Shown here piece by piece: positions 9,771 through 19,892 of a stretch of 64,000 nt of DNA. Source of the DNA: Tetragonia tetragonoides (taxonomy: Eukaryota; Streptophyta; Magnoliopsida; Caryophyllales; Aizoaceae); NCBI GenBank assembly GCA_038025085.1, contig CM076141.1:22138501-22202500 (forward strand), given 5' to 3'. The position numbers and the translations under genes were made by a program. Every line of letters begins with the position of its first letter. The stretch's first letter is position 1. The notes under the pieces are model-generated. The model made no database searches. It was not told the origin of the DNA and saw only the letters and a list, made by a program, of their open reading frames with translations.

Positions 9771-10760
9771 TTATGCATAGAATCGCATAAGTTGGTCCAT
9801 ATTTGTGAGTTGAGTGAACTCGTTGCCATCTAAATCCATTAACTTTATCGCTCCACCTGATAATATCGTCTTGATAATGTGTGGGCCGGCCCAATTAGGC
9901 TTGAACTTTCCCCGAGGATCGACTATAATTGGTCTTACCTCTTTTAGGACTATGTCTCCTTCTTTTAGTCCTCTAACCTTGAATCGTTGATCAAAGTGTC
10001 TCGCCATCTTTGCTTAGTACACATGAACGTAATGTAGGGCATTTAGTCGTCTTTTATCTAGCAAGACCAATTGGTCATACCGGGCTTGCACCCATCTACT
10101 TCGGGTAATTCACTCTCCAGAGCAATCCTTAAGGAAGGGATTTCTACCTCAACTGGGAGTACTGCCTCCATTCCGTATACTAGAGAATAAGGCGTTGCTC
10201 CTGTTGATGATCAAATAGTGGTTCTATACCCCAATTAGGCGAGTTGTAGCTTGTCGGGCCAATCTTCGTAGTTTTCGTCATCACGTTATTGTTTGCGGAT
10301 TCTACGGCTCCATTTGTTTGTGGCCTATAGGTGAAGACTGTCGATATTGATTTTTAAACTTAGTGAAAAGTTCGGCAACATCCTTTTTGAATTGGGTCCC
10401 GTGATCACTTATGATTTCGTGGGGTACTCCATATCTGGTAATGATGTTGTCATGTATGAACTTTGCCACGTGCTTCGACGCTATTCTTGCATACGAACGA
10501 GCTTCAACCCATTTGGTGAAATAATCTATTGCGATTAATATGTATTCATGGCCTCCTTTTCCTGTAGGGGAGATTTTTCCAATGATGTCAATGCCCCATG
10601 CGGAGAACGGCCATGGTGAGGTGAATGTTTGTAGAGGAGTAGGAGGTCTATGTTGTTAATTGGCGTGGAATTGGCAGCGTGTGCACTTTCTCACGTATTC
10701 GATGCAGTCTTTCTCCATTGTAGTTCAACAATATCTTTGCCTTAGGATTTTCTTGACCAA
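9771..10760 (-). pseudogene. Integrase of element 1 (degenerate)
   Basis: Read on minus. The zinc-binding end shows CIEYVRKCTRCQFHAN near 10690, preceded by a Trp-to-stop change after QRYC and followed by a stop after FHAN. The catalytic core shows WGIDIIGKISPTGKGGHEY and AIDYFTKWVEA (first Asp), then ISDHGTQF (second Asp, near 10395), then QTNGAVESANNNV (Glu, near 10300). The C-terminal open segment 10007-9771 has RPIIVDPRGKFKPNWAGPH, the usual end of Tat integrases. Stops and shifts between these blocks make it non-functional. Integrase would insert the cDNA copy into the genome. Confidence 0.85.
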
Positions 10761-11942
10761 GGTGAGTCCATTCATGTGAGGACCACATACACCATTATGT
10801 ATGTCGCTAATGAATTTGCTTGCTTCACGTTCCTTTAGACATAGAAGACTTAGCCCTTGTGGTGTCTTTTTATAAAGTTTGCCTTGCACATGTATGTATT
10901 GTGTGGCTAGTCTTATTAAAGCTCTTTGTGCCCTAGGTGTCCTTTGGGGAGGGTAATCACCGTTGGCTAGTAGAGCGAGGATGTCGGTAAACCATTCTTC
11001 TTCTTCCTCCTCATTGACGCATACTTCCAGTGCATTACAAAAGGCGGGCTCAGTGCGCCTTTGAATGTGAATGGGCATAGAGATTACATCATCTGGAATA
11101 TATATCATGGAAGCCATTTTTGCTAAGGCATCCTCAAACTGGTTGTCATCTCTAGGAAGGTATGTAAAACGGACGTGAGTGAAATATTTGGCTATCTTTT
11201 CATGATATTCCTGGTAAGGTGCCAGGTATTCGCTTTTCACTCTCCACTTTTTGGAGACTTGATTTATGATGAGAGTTGAATCTCCATATACCTTTAGATC
11301 CTTAATTTGTAGTTTTATTGTCGCTTCTAAACCAATGATACATGCTTCATATTCGGCGCCATTGTTAGTTACCTCATGGTCTAATTTAACTGCTATGAGA
11401 GTATGTGCGCCTTCTGGGCTGACTAATAATACTCCTACGCTATAACCTTTTTGGTTTGATGCTCCGTCGAACAATAACTGCCAAGTGGTTTCTTTGACAC
11501 TCATTATTCCTTCATCGGAAAAGTCATGTGTAGCATCTTCGCTAGTATATGGGTTTTCAACGAGATGTTCAGAAAAGGCATGTCCTTTGATTGCCTTTTG
11601 GTGTTCAAAAGTTAGATCGAATTCTGAAAGCATGACAGTCCACCTTGCTATTCTTCCACTAAGAATGGGTTTTTCGAACAAGTACTTTAGTGGATTCATC
11701 CTTGACTTTATATGGATAGAATGTTGTAGCATGTAGTGTCGAAGCTTCTTCGTTGTAGTGACCAATGCGAGATAAGTTTTCTCTAGTGTGGAGTAGTGTG
11801 TTTCGTATTCTAAGAATTTCTTGCTAAGGTAGTACATTGCCTTTTTATCATTCTCCACCTTTTGGGCCAACATAGCACCCATGGCCGTTTCTGTGACTGT
11901 TAGGCATAGCATAAGTGGTTTTCCTGGAATTGGTGGAACCAA
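10725..11942 (-). CDS. Pol: RNase H, archaeal-type second RNase H, and start of integrase (element 1)
   Basis: A 405-residue open stretch. Residues ~1-130 are the Gypsy RNase H (TETAMGAMLAQ, then YYLSKKFLEYETHYSTLEKT, then TVMLSEFDLTFEHQKAIKGH). Residues ~150-275 are a second RNase H of the archaeal/type-I style with QLLFDGASNQKG (first Asp), NNGAEYEACIIGLEA (Glu) and VYGDSTLIINQ (Asp). The rest (GVCGPHMNGLTLVKKILRQR) is the beginning of the integrase zinc-binding region. The second RNase H is a recognised acquisition of the Tat lineage. RNase H removes the RNA strand during reverse transcription. The frame is open but no longer joined cleanly to reverse transcriptase. Confidence 0.88.
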   Translation of the reverse strand: MVPPIPGKPLMLCLTVTETAMGAMLAQKVENDKKAMYYLSKKFLEYETHYSTLEKTYLALVTTTKKLRHYMLQHSIHIKSRMNPLKYLFEKPILSGRIARWTVMLSEFDLTFEHQKAIKGHAFSEHLVENPYTSEDATHDFSDEGIMSVKETTWQLLFDGASNQKGYSVGVLLVSPEGAHTLIAVKLDHEVTNNGAEYEACIIGLEATIKLQIKDLKVYGDSTLIINQVSKKWRVKSEYLAPYQEYHEKIAKYFTHVRFTYLPRDDNQFEDALAKMASMIYIPDDVISMPIHIQRRTEPAFCNALEVCVNEEEEEEWFTDILALLANGDYPPQRTPRAQRALIRLATQYIHVQGKLYKKTPQGLSLLCLKEREASKFISDIHNGVCGPHMNGLTLVKKILRQRYC

Positions 11943-12002
11943 TACGGGTGGATTAGCTAAATACTCCTTAATTTTGTAGAAAGCTTGCTGGCATTGATCA
12001 TC

Positions 12003-12818
12003 CTAGGTAGATTTGGTGTCCTTTTTGAGCTTTTTGAAGATGGGCTCGCATGTAATAGTCAATTTGGATATGAATCGACTTATATATTGGAGTCGTCCTA
12101 AGAATCTTCTTATCTCCTTTTCATTTTTGGGAGAGGGAATATCTCTTATAGCTTTCATTTTGGTAGGATGAATTTCGATACCTCTTGTGCTTATGACGAA
12201 TCCTAAGAGCTTGCCAGAAGTTACTCCAAACACGCACTTTTAAGGATTTAATCTCATGTTGTAGATCCGAAGCCTGTCGAAGAATTTCTTTAGAGAGGTT
12301 ACATGCCCTTTTCTCTCCTTGGATTTGATTATCATATCATCTAGATACACCTCGGCTACGTTGTGCATCATGTCATGTAGAAGGGAAGTTCCGGTTCTTT
12401 GGTATATTGCTCCTGCGGTATTGTCCACTAGTACGTCTATATATGGCAAGGGAAAGTCGTCATTTAAACTTGCCTTGTTTAGATCTCTGAAATCGAAGCA
12501 CATCCTTACTTTGCCGTCCTTTTTGGGAAGAGGCACTATATTAGCGACCCATTCTGGATATCGAGCGACCTTAATAAAATCGGCTGCGAGCTGTTTCTGT
12601 ACCTCTTCTTTGATTTTTAGTGTCCACTCAGGTTTCATTCTCCGAAGTTTTTGCTTTACTGGCTTTGAATCCAGATTGAGCGGTATTGTATGTTGTGCTA
12701 TCTCACGACTTATTCCCGGCATATCTTTGTAGGACCAAGCGAAAACGTCTATGTATTCTTTTAAGAGATTTATAAATCTTTCTCGCTCTTTGGGAGTTAA
12801 AGATAAGCCATTGCGCAC
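12003..12818 (-). pseudogene. Reverse transcriptase of element 1 with a 48-codon in-frame deletion
   Basis: Two open stretches (12818-12240 and 12233-12003) are separated by one stop. Visible motifs are DVFAWSYKDMPGISREI, the palm start VPLPKKDGKVRMCFDFRDLN, VEVYLDDMI-like AEVYLDDMIIKSK (catalytic YxDD as YLDD), LLGFVISTRGIEIHPTKM and FLGRLQYISRFI. After VLVDNTAG the sequence jumps to AIYQRTGTSLLHDMM; the GYNQI, TPWG and PFGLKN region is gone. Element 2 keeps it, and 144 bp between two TCCTGC copies are missing here (join at 12411-12416). The enzyme cannot be active although the frame remains open. Confidence 0.88.
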
Positions 12819-12881
12819 TTGGCGCAGCTCTTGATCGCTTGCAAGATTAATTAATTATGTTTCTTCCACAATTGAAGTCTT

Positions 12882-13493
12882 TTATTCATGCTCTAATAGT
12901 GCTTTAGTTACTTCTTTAAGCAATTCTTGTTCATCTTTTGAATTATTAGCTACTACGTAATCCAAGAAGTAAGCAGAATCAGTAATCATTTCATTGAAAG
13001 AGGAAACTGGAACATCAACTGAACCATTGCTATTGCCTATAACATCATTAGACTTGCAAACAGAATTAAACATAGATTTGGGTGGACCACCCGACTCTAC
13101 TACATTAGACTCGTCTTCAGAATCAGACTCAGTCCTGTTGGAGTCAGTGTTGGTGTCAGGCTTGACCTCTTCGGAGATCGTGATCCTGATCTTCTTTCCA
13201 TTGGCTCCCGTCCTGCTTATGGTGCATTTCTGCTTTGTGAGTTGACGCTCGTTTGGAGAGATCAACTTAGTTGGGTCAAAGTTTGCATCTTGAATTGCAT
13301 CATTGACATTGTGGAGCTCCTCATCTTCTAGATGGCGATGCTCTTCTCCAAATAGTAGACCCAAAGCATTATTGGGTGTGTCCTCTACCCAATCAAAGTT
13401 TAGCCTCCTTCTTACAGGAAAAGGAGGGATGAAGGTGATCCTTCCTTTGCTAAGGGTGTCGGATAAGGTCTCATACCATGAAGATGACCCCAC
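12882..13493 (-). CDS. Gag-Pol linker region, protease not detectable
   Basis: A 203-residue open stretch between gag and reverse transcriptase. It shows FNFDWVED-like LNFDWVEDTPNNALGLLFGE, an acidic Ser/Asp-rich part (SNRTESDSEDESNVVESG) and a C-terminus with FLDYVVANNSKDEQELLKEV. I cannot find the aspartic protease motif (D-S/T-G with a following hydrophobic-hydrophobic-G) in this stretch or in gag upstream, so the protease was probably lost at the gag junction near 13480. Function of the linker is unknown. Confidence 0.55.
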   Translation of the reverse strand: MGSSSWYETLSDTLSKGRITFIPPFPVRRRLNFDWVEDTPNNALGLLFGEEHRHLEDEELHNVNDAIQDANFDPTKLISPNERQLTKQKCTISRTGANGKKIRITISEEVKPDTNTDSNRTESDSEDESNVVESGGPPKSMFNSVCKSNDVIGNSNGSVDVPVSSFNEMITDSAYFLDYVVANNSKDEQELLKEVTKALLEHE

Positions 13494-15284
13494 TGTCGAT
13501 GAGGTCTTGTATCTTACGTTCCAGGTGTACGCACTCGTCCATATGATGTCCTCTTCCTCGATGGTAGATGCAAAAAGAGGTATTGTTCCAATTCTTACTC
13601 TTGTTTCCTGGATCTGGATCAGGTGTTGGCCCGATGGGATCTAGATAGCCTTTCCAACAAAGATCTTGAAAGATTTGAGTTGGGGTCGAGAAAAGAGGTG
13701 CATATACCCTTTTTGGCATTTGGTTATGGTATTCCTTCTCTGAATTGGCGGTATTTTTGTAGCTACATGGATGAACTTTTATGAGATCTTGAATCCTGTG
13801 TTTCAGTGCCCAACATTCTTCAGTGTCGTGGCCTCTTCCCTTGTGGTAATTGCAAAACTTACGTAGGTGCCAGGCAATCCCTGGAGAGACAGGATTAGGC
13901 GTAGGTCCCAGTGGTCGTATGATCCCAATACTTATGAGTAAGGCAGAGAGGTAATGGGAAAAGTCCCTTTTGGTCATATCCCTCATGGATGGGGTGTGAC
14001 TAAGTGGAGGATTTATTCCTTGATGGAGGACAGATGTGGACTGCGCTTTCGCGTTCTCTCTTTCTTTTCTCTTCATCTCGATGTTAGTTACCTCCTCGTC
14101 TAGTTGTTTTATACCGACGGTGATTTCCATGAGCAATTCTTCCAATGACTTATTAGGAGCGCTTTTTATTGTTTGAAGGTCATCTTCTTCGTCACTATCC
14201 CAAACTCCGGCTACCTTTAGGTGGAGGAAGTCAAGCTTAAATAGTGGGATAGAATGTCCAATTGGCACAATCAGGCGAGAGGGGTCCTTTTCTTCCTCTT
14301 TATTTGTAATGACGAAAACCGCACTTAGAGGATTGGTGTTGTTGTTTGGAGGGGGAACATTCTTTGGCTTGGGAATAGTCCCATTGTCAAAAAGATCCTG
14401 GATTTTATTTTTGAGTCTCCAACACTTCTCGGTGTCATGTCCTTGTCGTCAATGGAATTTGCAATAAAGATTAGGATTCCATGATGGGCTCCTCTTTTCG
14501 ACGCTAGGATCCGGAGTAAGACCCATGACATTGAGAGTTTTTCCAAAGCTTTAGCATAGGTCATGCCCAATGGGGTGTATTGCCTTTGTGGTTTGTCGTA
14601 GACAGCATTGACTTCATTAACCTTGTTGCAAGAGCTTCCCGAGTTGGGATTCTTCTTTTAGTTGGAGTTATAAGTGCCTTTGTTAAAGAAATCCTTGCTT
14701 TTCTCCTTTTTAAGTGCTTGATCGACCTCTATGAGCAATCCCACAGTACTATTGAGTTGTGTATATGAAGTAATTGCTTGATATTTGAGAGGATTCAAGT
14801 AAGGAGGTTGTAAGTTCTTGATGAGTTTCCAAATTTGCTCTTCCTCGGATGGACGGACAAGTATTTCGGCCACTTTAGTTCTTCATTTCTTAACAAAGTC
14901 AGTGAAGCTTTCATTTTCACCTTGCTTTATTTCTTCCAACTCTCTCATGGTGGTTGGTTGGATGACGTTGTCGGCATACCTAGTGAGGAACAAACTAGAC
15001 ACTTTGTTCTATTCTTGAATCTGATTGGGCTCAAGCTTGAAGAACTATGCCCTAACAGTGGGGTCCAAGGTTTGTGAGAAGAGATGAATGTAGAGATCAG
15101 GATCGACTCCTCTTAGGCCCCTTGCGGTGGTGAAAGCCCTTATGTGATCTTTTGGATCATCGGTCCCTTTGAAGGTAGGGACTTCAGGCATAGAGAACTT
15201 TTGTGGAAGTTTCCCCTTTATGTGAGAGGAATATCCTTCAGCGTCGATCATGTAGTCACTTATGATCATGTCCTTCAGCATCAT
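13471..15284 (-). pseudogene. Gag of element 1, with three zinc-knuckle-like modules
   Basis: Read on minus: 15284-15045 (LPQKFSMPEVPTFKGTDDPK, then IRAFTTARGLRGVD), 14873-14658 (capsid C-part, KLIKNLQPPYLNPLKYQAI), and 14570-13471. The first part closely matches gag of the element at 46866-47612. Three tandem modules of the form CxxxH-x4/5-GH-x4-C followed by IQDL occur at about 14466-14365, 13861-13775 and 13577-13489. The first carries a stop between the His and the Gly-His. Stops and shifts separate the segments. Gag would form the particle and bind the RNA. Confidence 0.82.
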
Positions 15285-15933
15285 ATAGAATATTCCGGGA
15301 TACTATCTCCTAAAAATAAAGATTCTAGACTCAATCTTAAGATAAAATCTAAACTCAAAAAGGAAAAGATCCTATTTGGGGTCTAACCTAATATTCTATG
15401 ATGACCAGAAGACTACGCAAAGATTGCTTTCACATATGGAAAAACAGCAGCGCAAATGACATGATCATGAAAATCTAGCATGGACATGGGACTGAGTTTC
15501 AACCTAAAGCATTGGTTCTAGTTCATGGAATGGGGTAGGCTTAAGGGTTTTGGTCAAAAGGTACTCATGATCAAGAATGTACAACAATCCGCGGGATGCG
15601 CGACAATGAGAGGCATTCTAGTTATCCTACTCGTCGAATAGACGAATGTGTAAGAAGGTACATAAGGTGGGGGGATCCATGTTTCTTGACAAAGAAGAAT
15701 CGAGTGGATTCTCACCAATGCACTTCACCACACTCCATTGGCCGGCTAAGAAACTAGTTTGACTTTGTAAAAAACAAGCTTGGAAGTCGCGCAAGGCCAT
15801 GCACATGAATGCAATGAATGCAATTTAATAGATGAATGACAAGTCACAAAATAATAATAAAAACACTCAAGGTAGTGAACCAAGAAAAATAATAATATTG
15901 AACCGATTTTCAAGTTACACCCTCTTAATCATG
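15285..15933 (-). other. 5' untranslated leader of element 1
   Basis: The stretch between the primer site and gag has no ORF on the sense strand. It aligns well with 62780-63430 of element 2 (shared words such as AAAAATAAAGATTCTAGACTC and GGGGATCCATGTTTCTTG), which makes it the best anchor for comparing the two copies. Confidence 0.7.
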
Positions 15934-15951
15934 TCCCCAGTGAAGTTGCCA
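15934..15951 (-). other. Primer binding site of element 1 (tRNA-Arg-like)
   Basis: On minus it reads TGGCAACTTCACTGGGGA, separated by one base from the LTR end. This resembles the TGGCGACTCCACTGGGGA type complementary to plant tRNA-Arg that Tat/Ogre elements use. Element 3 has the same kind of site at 45396-45413. Confidence 0.8.
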
Positions 15952-16930
15952 CTGTAGGCTACCGGATTTTTTTTTCTCCCCTTTTTCCTTCGGCCCGCCT
16001 TCCGGTTTCGGGCAGCCTGGGAGAGCGCGGTCATTCGGGTTTTCGTGAATCTATGAGTATGAATGCACGTGAATATATTCCTTTTGCACTAAGGACATGA
16101 TTAAGATTGTCGGAAGTCGCCACCAAATTTAAGGTAATTTGGAAATCTTGGAATCAAGTCGATAGTCTAGAAAGACGTCAACTCAATTTCTGTGCACCCT
16201 AATCCCTATTGTGGAAATTGACTTCATAAATGAGTTCGGGGGCGTGAGTACGAGCTAGGAAGGTGTTATGCACCCAACTCGCCCGTTGACAACAGCGGCC
16301 GTTACTAATCGATTCAATATAATTGTTAATGCTACGGTTCCAAACAGGGTTCAATTTGTCCAAATTCCTAATTTTGACTAATGGGTTGAACAATCATTAT
16401 TATTGTGACCATTTTCAACAATTTATCAAATTACATGCTTTTATTGCTAGAAAGCGATAAATATGCTAAAACATGCGAGTTAGAAGACAAACAAATAATC
16501 CACCAATCAACCCACAAACAAGCATAATTTAATCATAAAAAGCAATAAATAACAAATTTAAAACATTCATTCATCCATTAACTAGGCTTAATACAAGCCC
16601 TTTTGCTCAGAACGCGCCATGCATGTACATATCACTTAAACCAAATTCGTTAGTAATAACAAGCAATATAAAATTTATTTAAAACCCTCAGGTTGGATTA
16701 CCTGGATGCTCACAATGAACTTGTTGGGTTATGTTGCTTGATTTCATGCTCTTGATGAAGTGTGAAGGTTTATTTTGTGGTGCTAGGACTAGCCTAAAGA
16801 AGGAGTAGAATCAGAATTTCTGGTTTAGTGAGAGAGAGAGAGAGAGAAACTGCCAACTAGAAGACCAACCTCTAAAATTCCCAACCTCTCAGAGAGAATG
16901 TCCAACCTCTTCAACTGAACCCTAAGGTTT

Positions 16931-16939
16931 GTTTATATA
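16931..16939 (-). promoter_or_regulatory. LTR promoter TATA box, element 1
   Basis: On minus it reads TATATAAAC, followed within ~30 bp by AACCTTAGGGTTCAG where transcription would start. The same box is kept in the element 2 LTR at 55369-55377. It divides the LTR into U3 (16940-17525) and R-U5 (about 15953-16905). Confidence 0.6.
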
Positions 16940-16989
16940 GAAGAGGGGGAGCTGCCAGGGTTTGGCACGGAAATCGAATGGGCCTCGAA

Positions 16990-17190
16990 TTTGTCGTCCG
17001 CGAGAAAAGGTCCAGGCGGCCATACAACTAGGCCGAGCGGCTATGCCGGCAGGACAAGCGGTCAAGCAAGGGGCTTAGCCGCAAGGCAAGCGGTTAAGCC
17101 GCTTCGCCTAGCAGCACAGCAGCTTGTCCTAGCGGCCACCGCTTGAACTCAAGCGTGGCCGCTTGGACCTGGAGCGGCATGCCTGTATTG
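16990..17190. repeat. AGCGG/CCGCT-rich block in LTR U3
   Basis: About 200 bp rich in GAGCGGCTATGCCGG, AAGCGGTTAAGCCGCTT and GCTTGTCCTAGCGGCC words, lying just upstream of the LTR TATA box. It has the same style as the blocks before both antisense genes. Confidence 0.6.
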
Positions 17191-17717
17191 GCGCCTGACT
17201 GGTTTTCTATGCGGAGGAGGCTTTTCCGAGGAGGTCCACGCGGGATTGACAGAGTTTTCTTGTTTGACCAAGGGTTGACTCATGGGTTTGGGTTCCCTTC
17301 GGACCCTTAAGTTCAAAAAGGCCTATCTCTCAGTTTTGGACTCCAATTAAATTGAGTCCAACTGGTTTGGATCACCTATACAAAAGGCTTCCACTGATTT
17401 ATTCAATTGAACTGGGCTAATCATCAGAACATTTATTCTCGCAACCCAAGTTCGAGCAAAATCCAATTCTTTTATCATCGAGTTTTTATGGGGACTTATC
17501 ATGGACACAATTTTGAGTGTCTATACTCTCTGATCTTTCACTTAAAAAGAAAAACTCAACATAAAAATGATTGGTTTTAAGTCAGAGAAAGTATTAAAAA
17601 TAACGTAAGAATTGTTCCTAACCACTATAGCGCTAATTGAATAATTTTGTGTTTTTACGTAAATTTATTCAAATAAAATTAGATTATACTTATTTATTTT
17701 TCTATAATGTAATCAAA

Positions 17718-19324
17718 TCTAATATCTTACCTTACTATTAAAACACAATGCAATCCTCTTAAGGCTTGCCACGTGGCATATTTGAGATTGACACATGGGA
17801 TGCCACGTAAGCCCCTAAATTCGTATGGTAATGGCACATAAGCCGCCACAAAATCTGCTCATGCAAGTGTGTCAAACATTTATTTGACTTAATAAATACA
17901 AAATGACATAATTATTATCATATTGTTCAAGTTATAAAATCAAATAACTTTTTTTACGCAACTATATAAATTATAATTATTACTTCATTGGATCGGGTTT
18001 AGAAAATACTTCAAAATGAGATACACCTATATTTGACTTTATAATGTTCGATTGAAGTTATAAAACATGTACACTACGCAGTTTCTCCTTGTCATGTGAC
18101 ACTTCTACGAGGTATTTGTTATGTTGTTCATGTGGCCTTTATATCACCATTGCATCGTCATTTGTTATTATGTCATTCATTACTTTCATTGTATGATTAA
18201 TCTATTAGCTAAATTGTCACCAAAATAGATAATTGAGCATCAAAACTTTTTTAATTAGAAATTTATTTTAAAAAAAGACAGAAGAGAGAAGACCCTTAAT
18301 CACATGACTATAACATCCGTGTAATTAAGACACCTACTATAACACCTGAAAGAATAGACAACATATAAAAACAAACTAACCTGGAGCATCGCCCAGGACA
18401 AAAGCTAGTATATATATAAAAGTAGATCATGCACGTTGATGCATTGACACGTGTCATTCCATGTCACCATTTTTAGTCAACTTCATATCCAGTAATTAAT
18501 GCTATGTCATCTAATTAATGAAATACATGCATGAATCTTATAATCTAATTAAAGTAGGATACATGAACATAAAATACATAAATACGGTTCATGAACTTAA
18601 CCTAAAATATACTAAAGACTAGGCACATCGAATTTAATATGGGAGAATAGTCACAAGTAGTACTTATTCAAAATAAATGATAAAAAATTACGTATCGATA
18701 ATTTTTATACATACATCTTTTTTTTCTAAGTGATTTCATACCTGAGCAATATAGTAGAAAGCAAATGTCGGGATATGACATAATATTGGTAGAATGTGTA
18801 CGTGAATAAGGTAGTCGTAAAAATAACTAATTTCTTTATCAATTATGTTAATTTAAAAAAAGGGACAACATTCATTGATATATTCACATGGATCCAAACA
18901 ACCGCTGCATAACAAATGACATGACACATATGAAATTTAAAATATTAAATCGAAGTATGTAAAAAATAAAAATTATAAATAATGAAAGTACTTTCCAATA
19001 CGAACCCAACAAATATTCTTTCATGTTTTGAATCTAAATAGTTTTTCGTTTTTCGATTTTCGAGATTGAACTTTGACCACAATTTTCTCATAAATCAGAG
19101 TACGTAAAAATTATAAAAATTATATACAGTGAAAATAATATCCAATACGAACCCAACAAATATTCTTTCATATTTTGAATATAAATAGTTTTTTCCACAA
19201 ATTGAGGTCAAATTAAACACGACGAACATCTAAAATGACACTTAAAAATTTTCTTGACAGCATTCAAAATATATTTTCTAATAATAAACTACAAGCCCGG
19301 GCATCGCACGGGGCATACACCTAG
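17718..19324 (+). mobile_element. Non-autonomous Helitron (outer), interrupted near its 5' end
   Basis: The 3' end is clear: a hairpin built on GCCCGGGCATCGCACGGGGC at 19295-19314, then CATACAC and CTAG at 19321-19324 followed by T. The proposed 5' end is A|TCTAATA at 17717/17718, which joins across the inner insertion to TATATATATAAAAGTAG at 18409 onward. This gives the usual A|TC...CTAG|T arrangement without target duplication. No Rep-helicase ORF is present. The interior is AT-rich and non-coding. Confidence 0.65.
17725..18408 (+). mobile_element. Non-autonomous Helitron (inner), 684 bp
   Basis: It starts A|TCTTACCTTACTATTAAAA with TGCCACGTGGC about 45 bp in, a common 5' design in plant Helitrons. 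It ends with a CCTGG/CCAGG hairpin at 18380-18397, a 7-nt spacer, and CTAG at 18405-18408 followed by T. It has no coding capacity. It lies about seven bases inside the 5' end of the outer Helitron. Confidence 0.72.
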
Positions 19325-19892
19325 TTAAGTTAGAATGTGGTATCACACAAAAAAAGGCAAATATTCTGCCGATAATGATAAAAGTATCTTTATTAACCCA
19401 CTTCGCTTAAACCCTCATCATTAAAGACTGGGGGGAGTAAAATAAAGAAAGAACAGAAATGAAGGGAGCTAGCTTAATTCTAGGAAGGGTTCTCACCCCT
19501 ATTCATAGTCATCTTATAATGCTTATCATCTATAAAAATACATCACAACACAAGCGAGACTCCTGACCCCCTCCCTACTAAACGTCATGTGTCATTTCTT
19601 TATTAATATACATATATTACTTTTAATTAGTAACTTGCAATAAGCTAATATCTATACTCAAATTAGTTGGGTCGATCAACCATATTGCACCCAAACTCCA
19701 TATCAAAAACTCTATTTACAACCAAGACAGATTCATACCACCAACAACGATCGTGTATGCTAACATTCCCTAGTGGATTGATCCAACACTAATAATAAGT
19801 CATATTTCAAATCTCTCAATATTTTTGCCTGACGGAAGCCAACTTAGCAACCCTTTTTTAATAGAGCTGGTAAATTATGGGCTTGGGCTTGA
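19325..19892. other. Intergenic AT-rich stretch
   Basis: No ORF or element end is recognised between the outer Helitron and the CACTA element. Confidence 0.5.

Larger units (their letters stand above)
1..17525 (-). mobile_element. Tat-lineage Ty3/Gypsy retrotransposon, element 1 (left LTR outside the window)
   Basis: The sense strand is minus. In sense order it shows a 5' LTR (15953-17525), a primer site next to it, gag (15284-13471), reverse transcriptase, RNase H, a second archaeal-type RNase H, integrase (to 9771), and then about 9.7 kb holding two genes on the opposite strand. The dual RNase H, the tRNA-Arg-like primer site and the extra antisense ORFs are hallmarks of the Tat (Ogre/Retand-like) lineage. 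No protease domain could be found, integrase has stops and reverse transcriptase has an internal deletion, so the copy is not autonomous. A 2.96-kb solo LTR lies inside it. The 3' LTR must lie left of position 1, so the full length and target duplication cannot be read. Confidence 0.88.
15953..17525 (-). repeat. 5' LTR of element 1, ~1,573 bp
   Basis: The plus strand begins TGTAGGCTACCGG beside the primer site and ends GAGTGTCTATA at 17525, where TGTCTACA would be expected (the element's own 5' terminus therefore reads TATAGACAC instead of TGTAGACAC). Copies at 54403-55416 and 63457-64000 share its U5 and R parts. The LTR contains a TATA box on the sense strand and an AGCGG-rich block in U3. 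A minus-strand ORF at 16393-16199 recurs in all three copies only because the LTR is conserved. Confidence 0.85.

Noticed and set aside
15934..15951. Possible tRNA gene sequence
   Set aside because: Only the ~18-base primer site complementary to a tRNA 3' end is present; there is no cloverleaf.
16199..16393. Small minus-strand ORF also seen at 54626-54841 and 63680-63895
   Set aside because: Conserved because all three lie in copies of the same LTR; no independent coding evidence.
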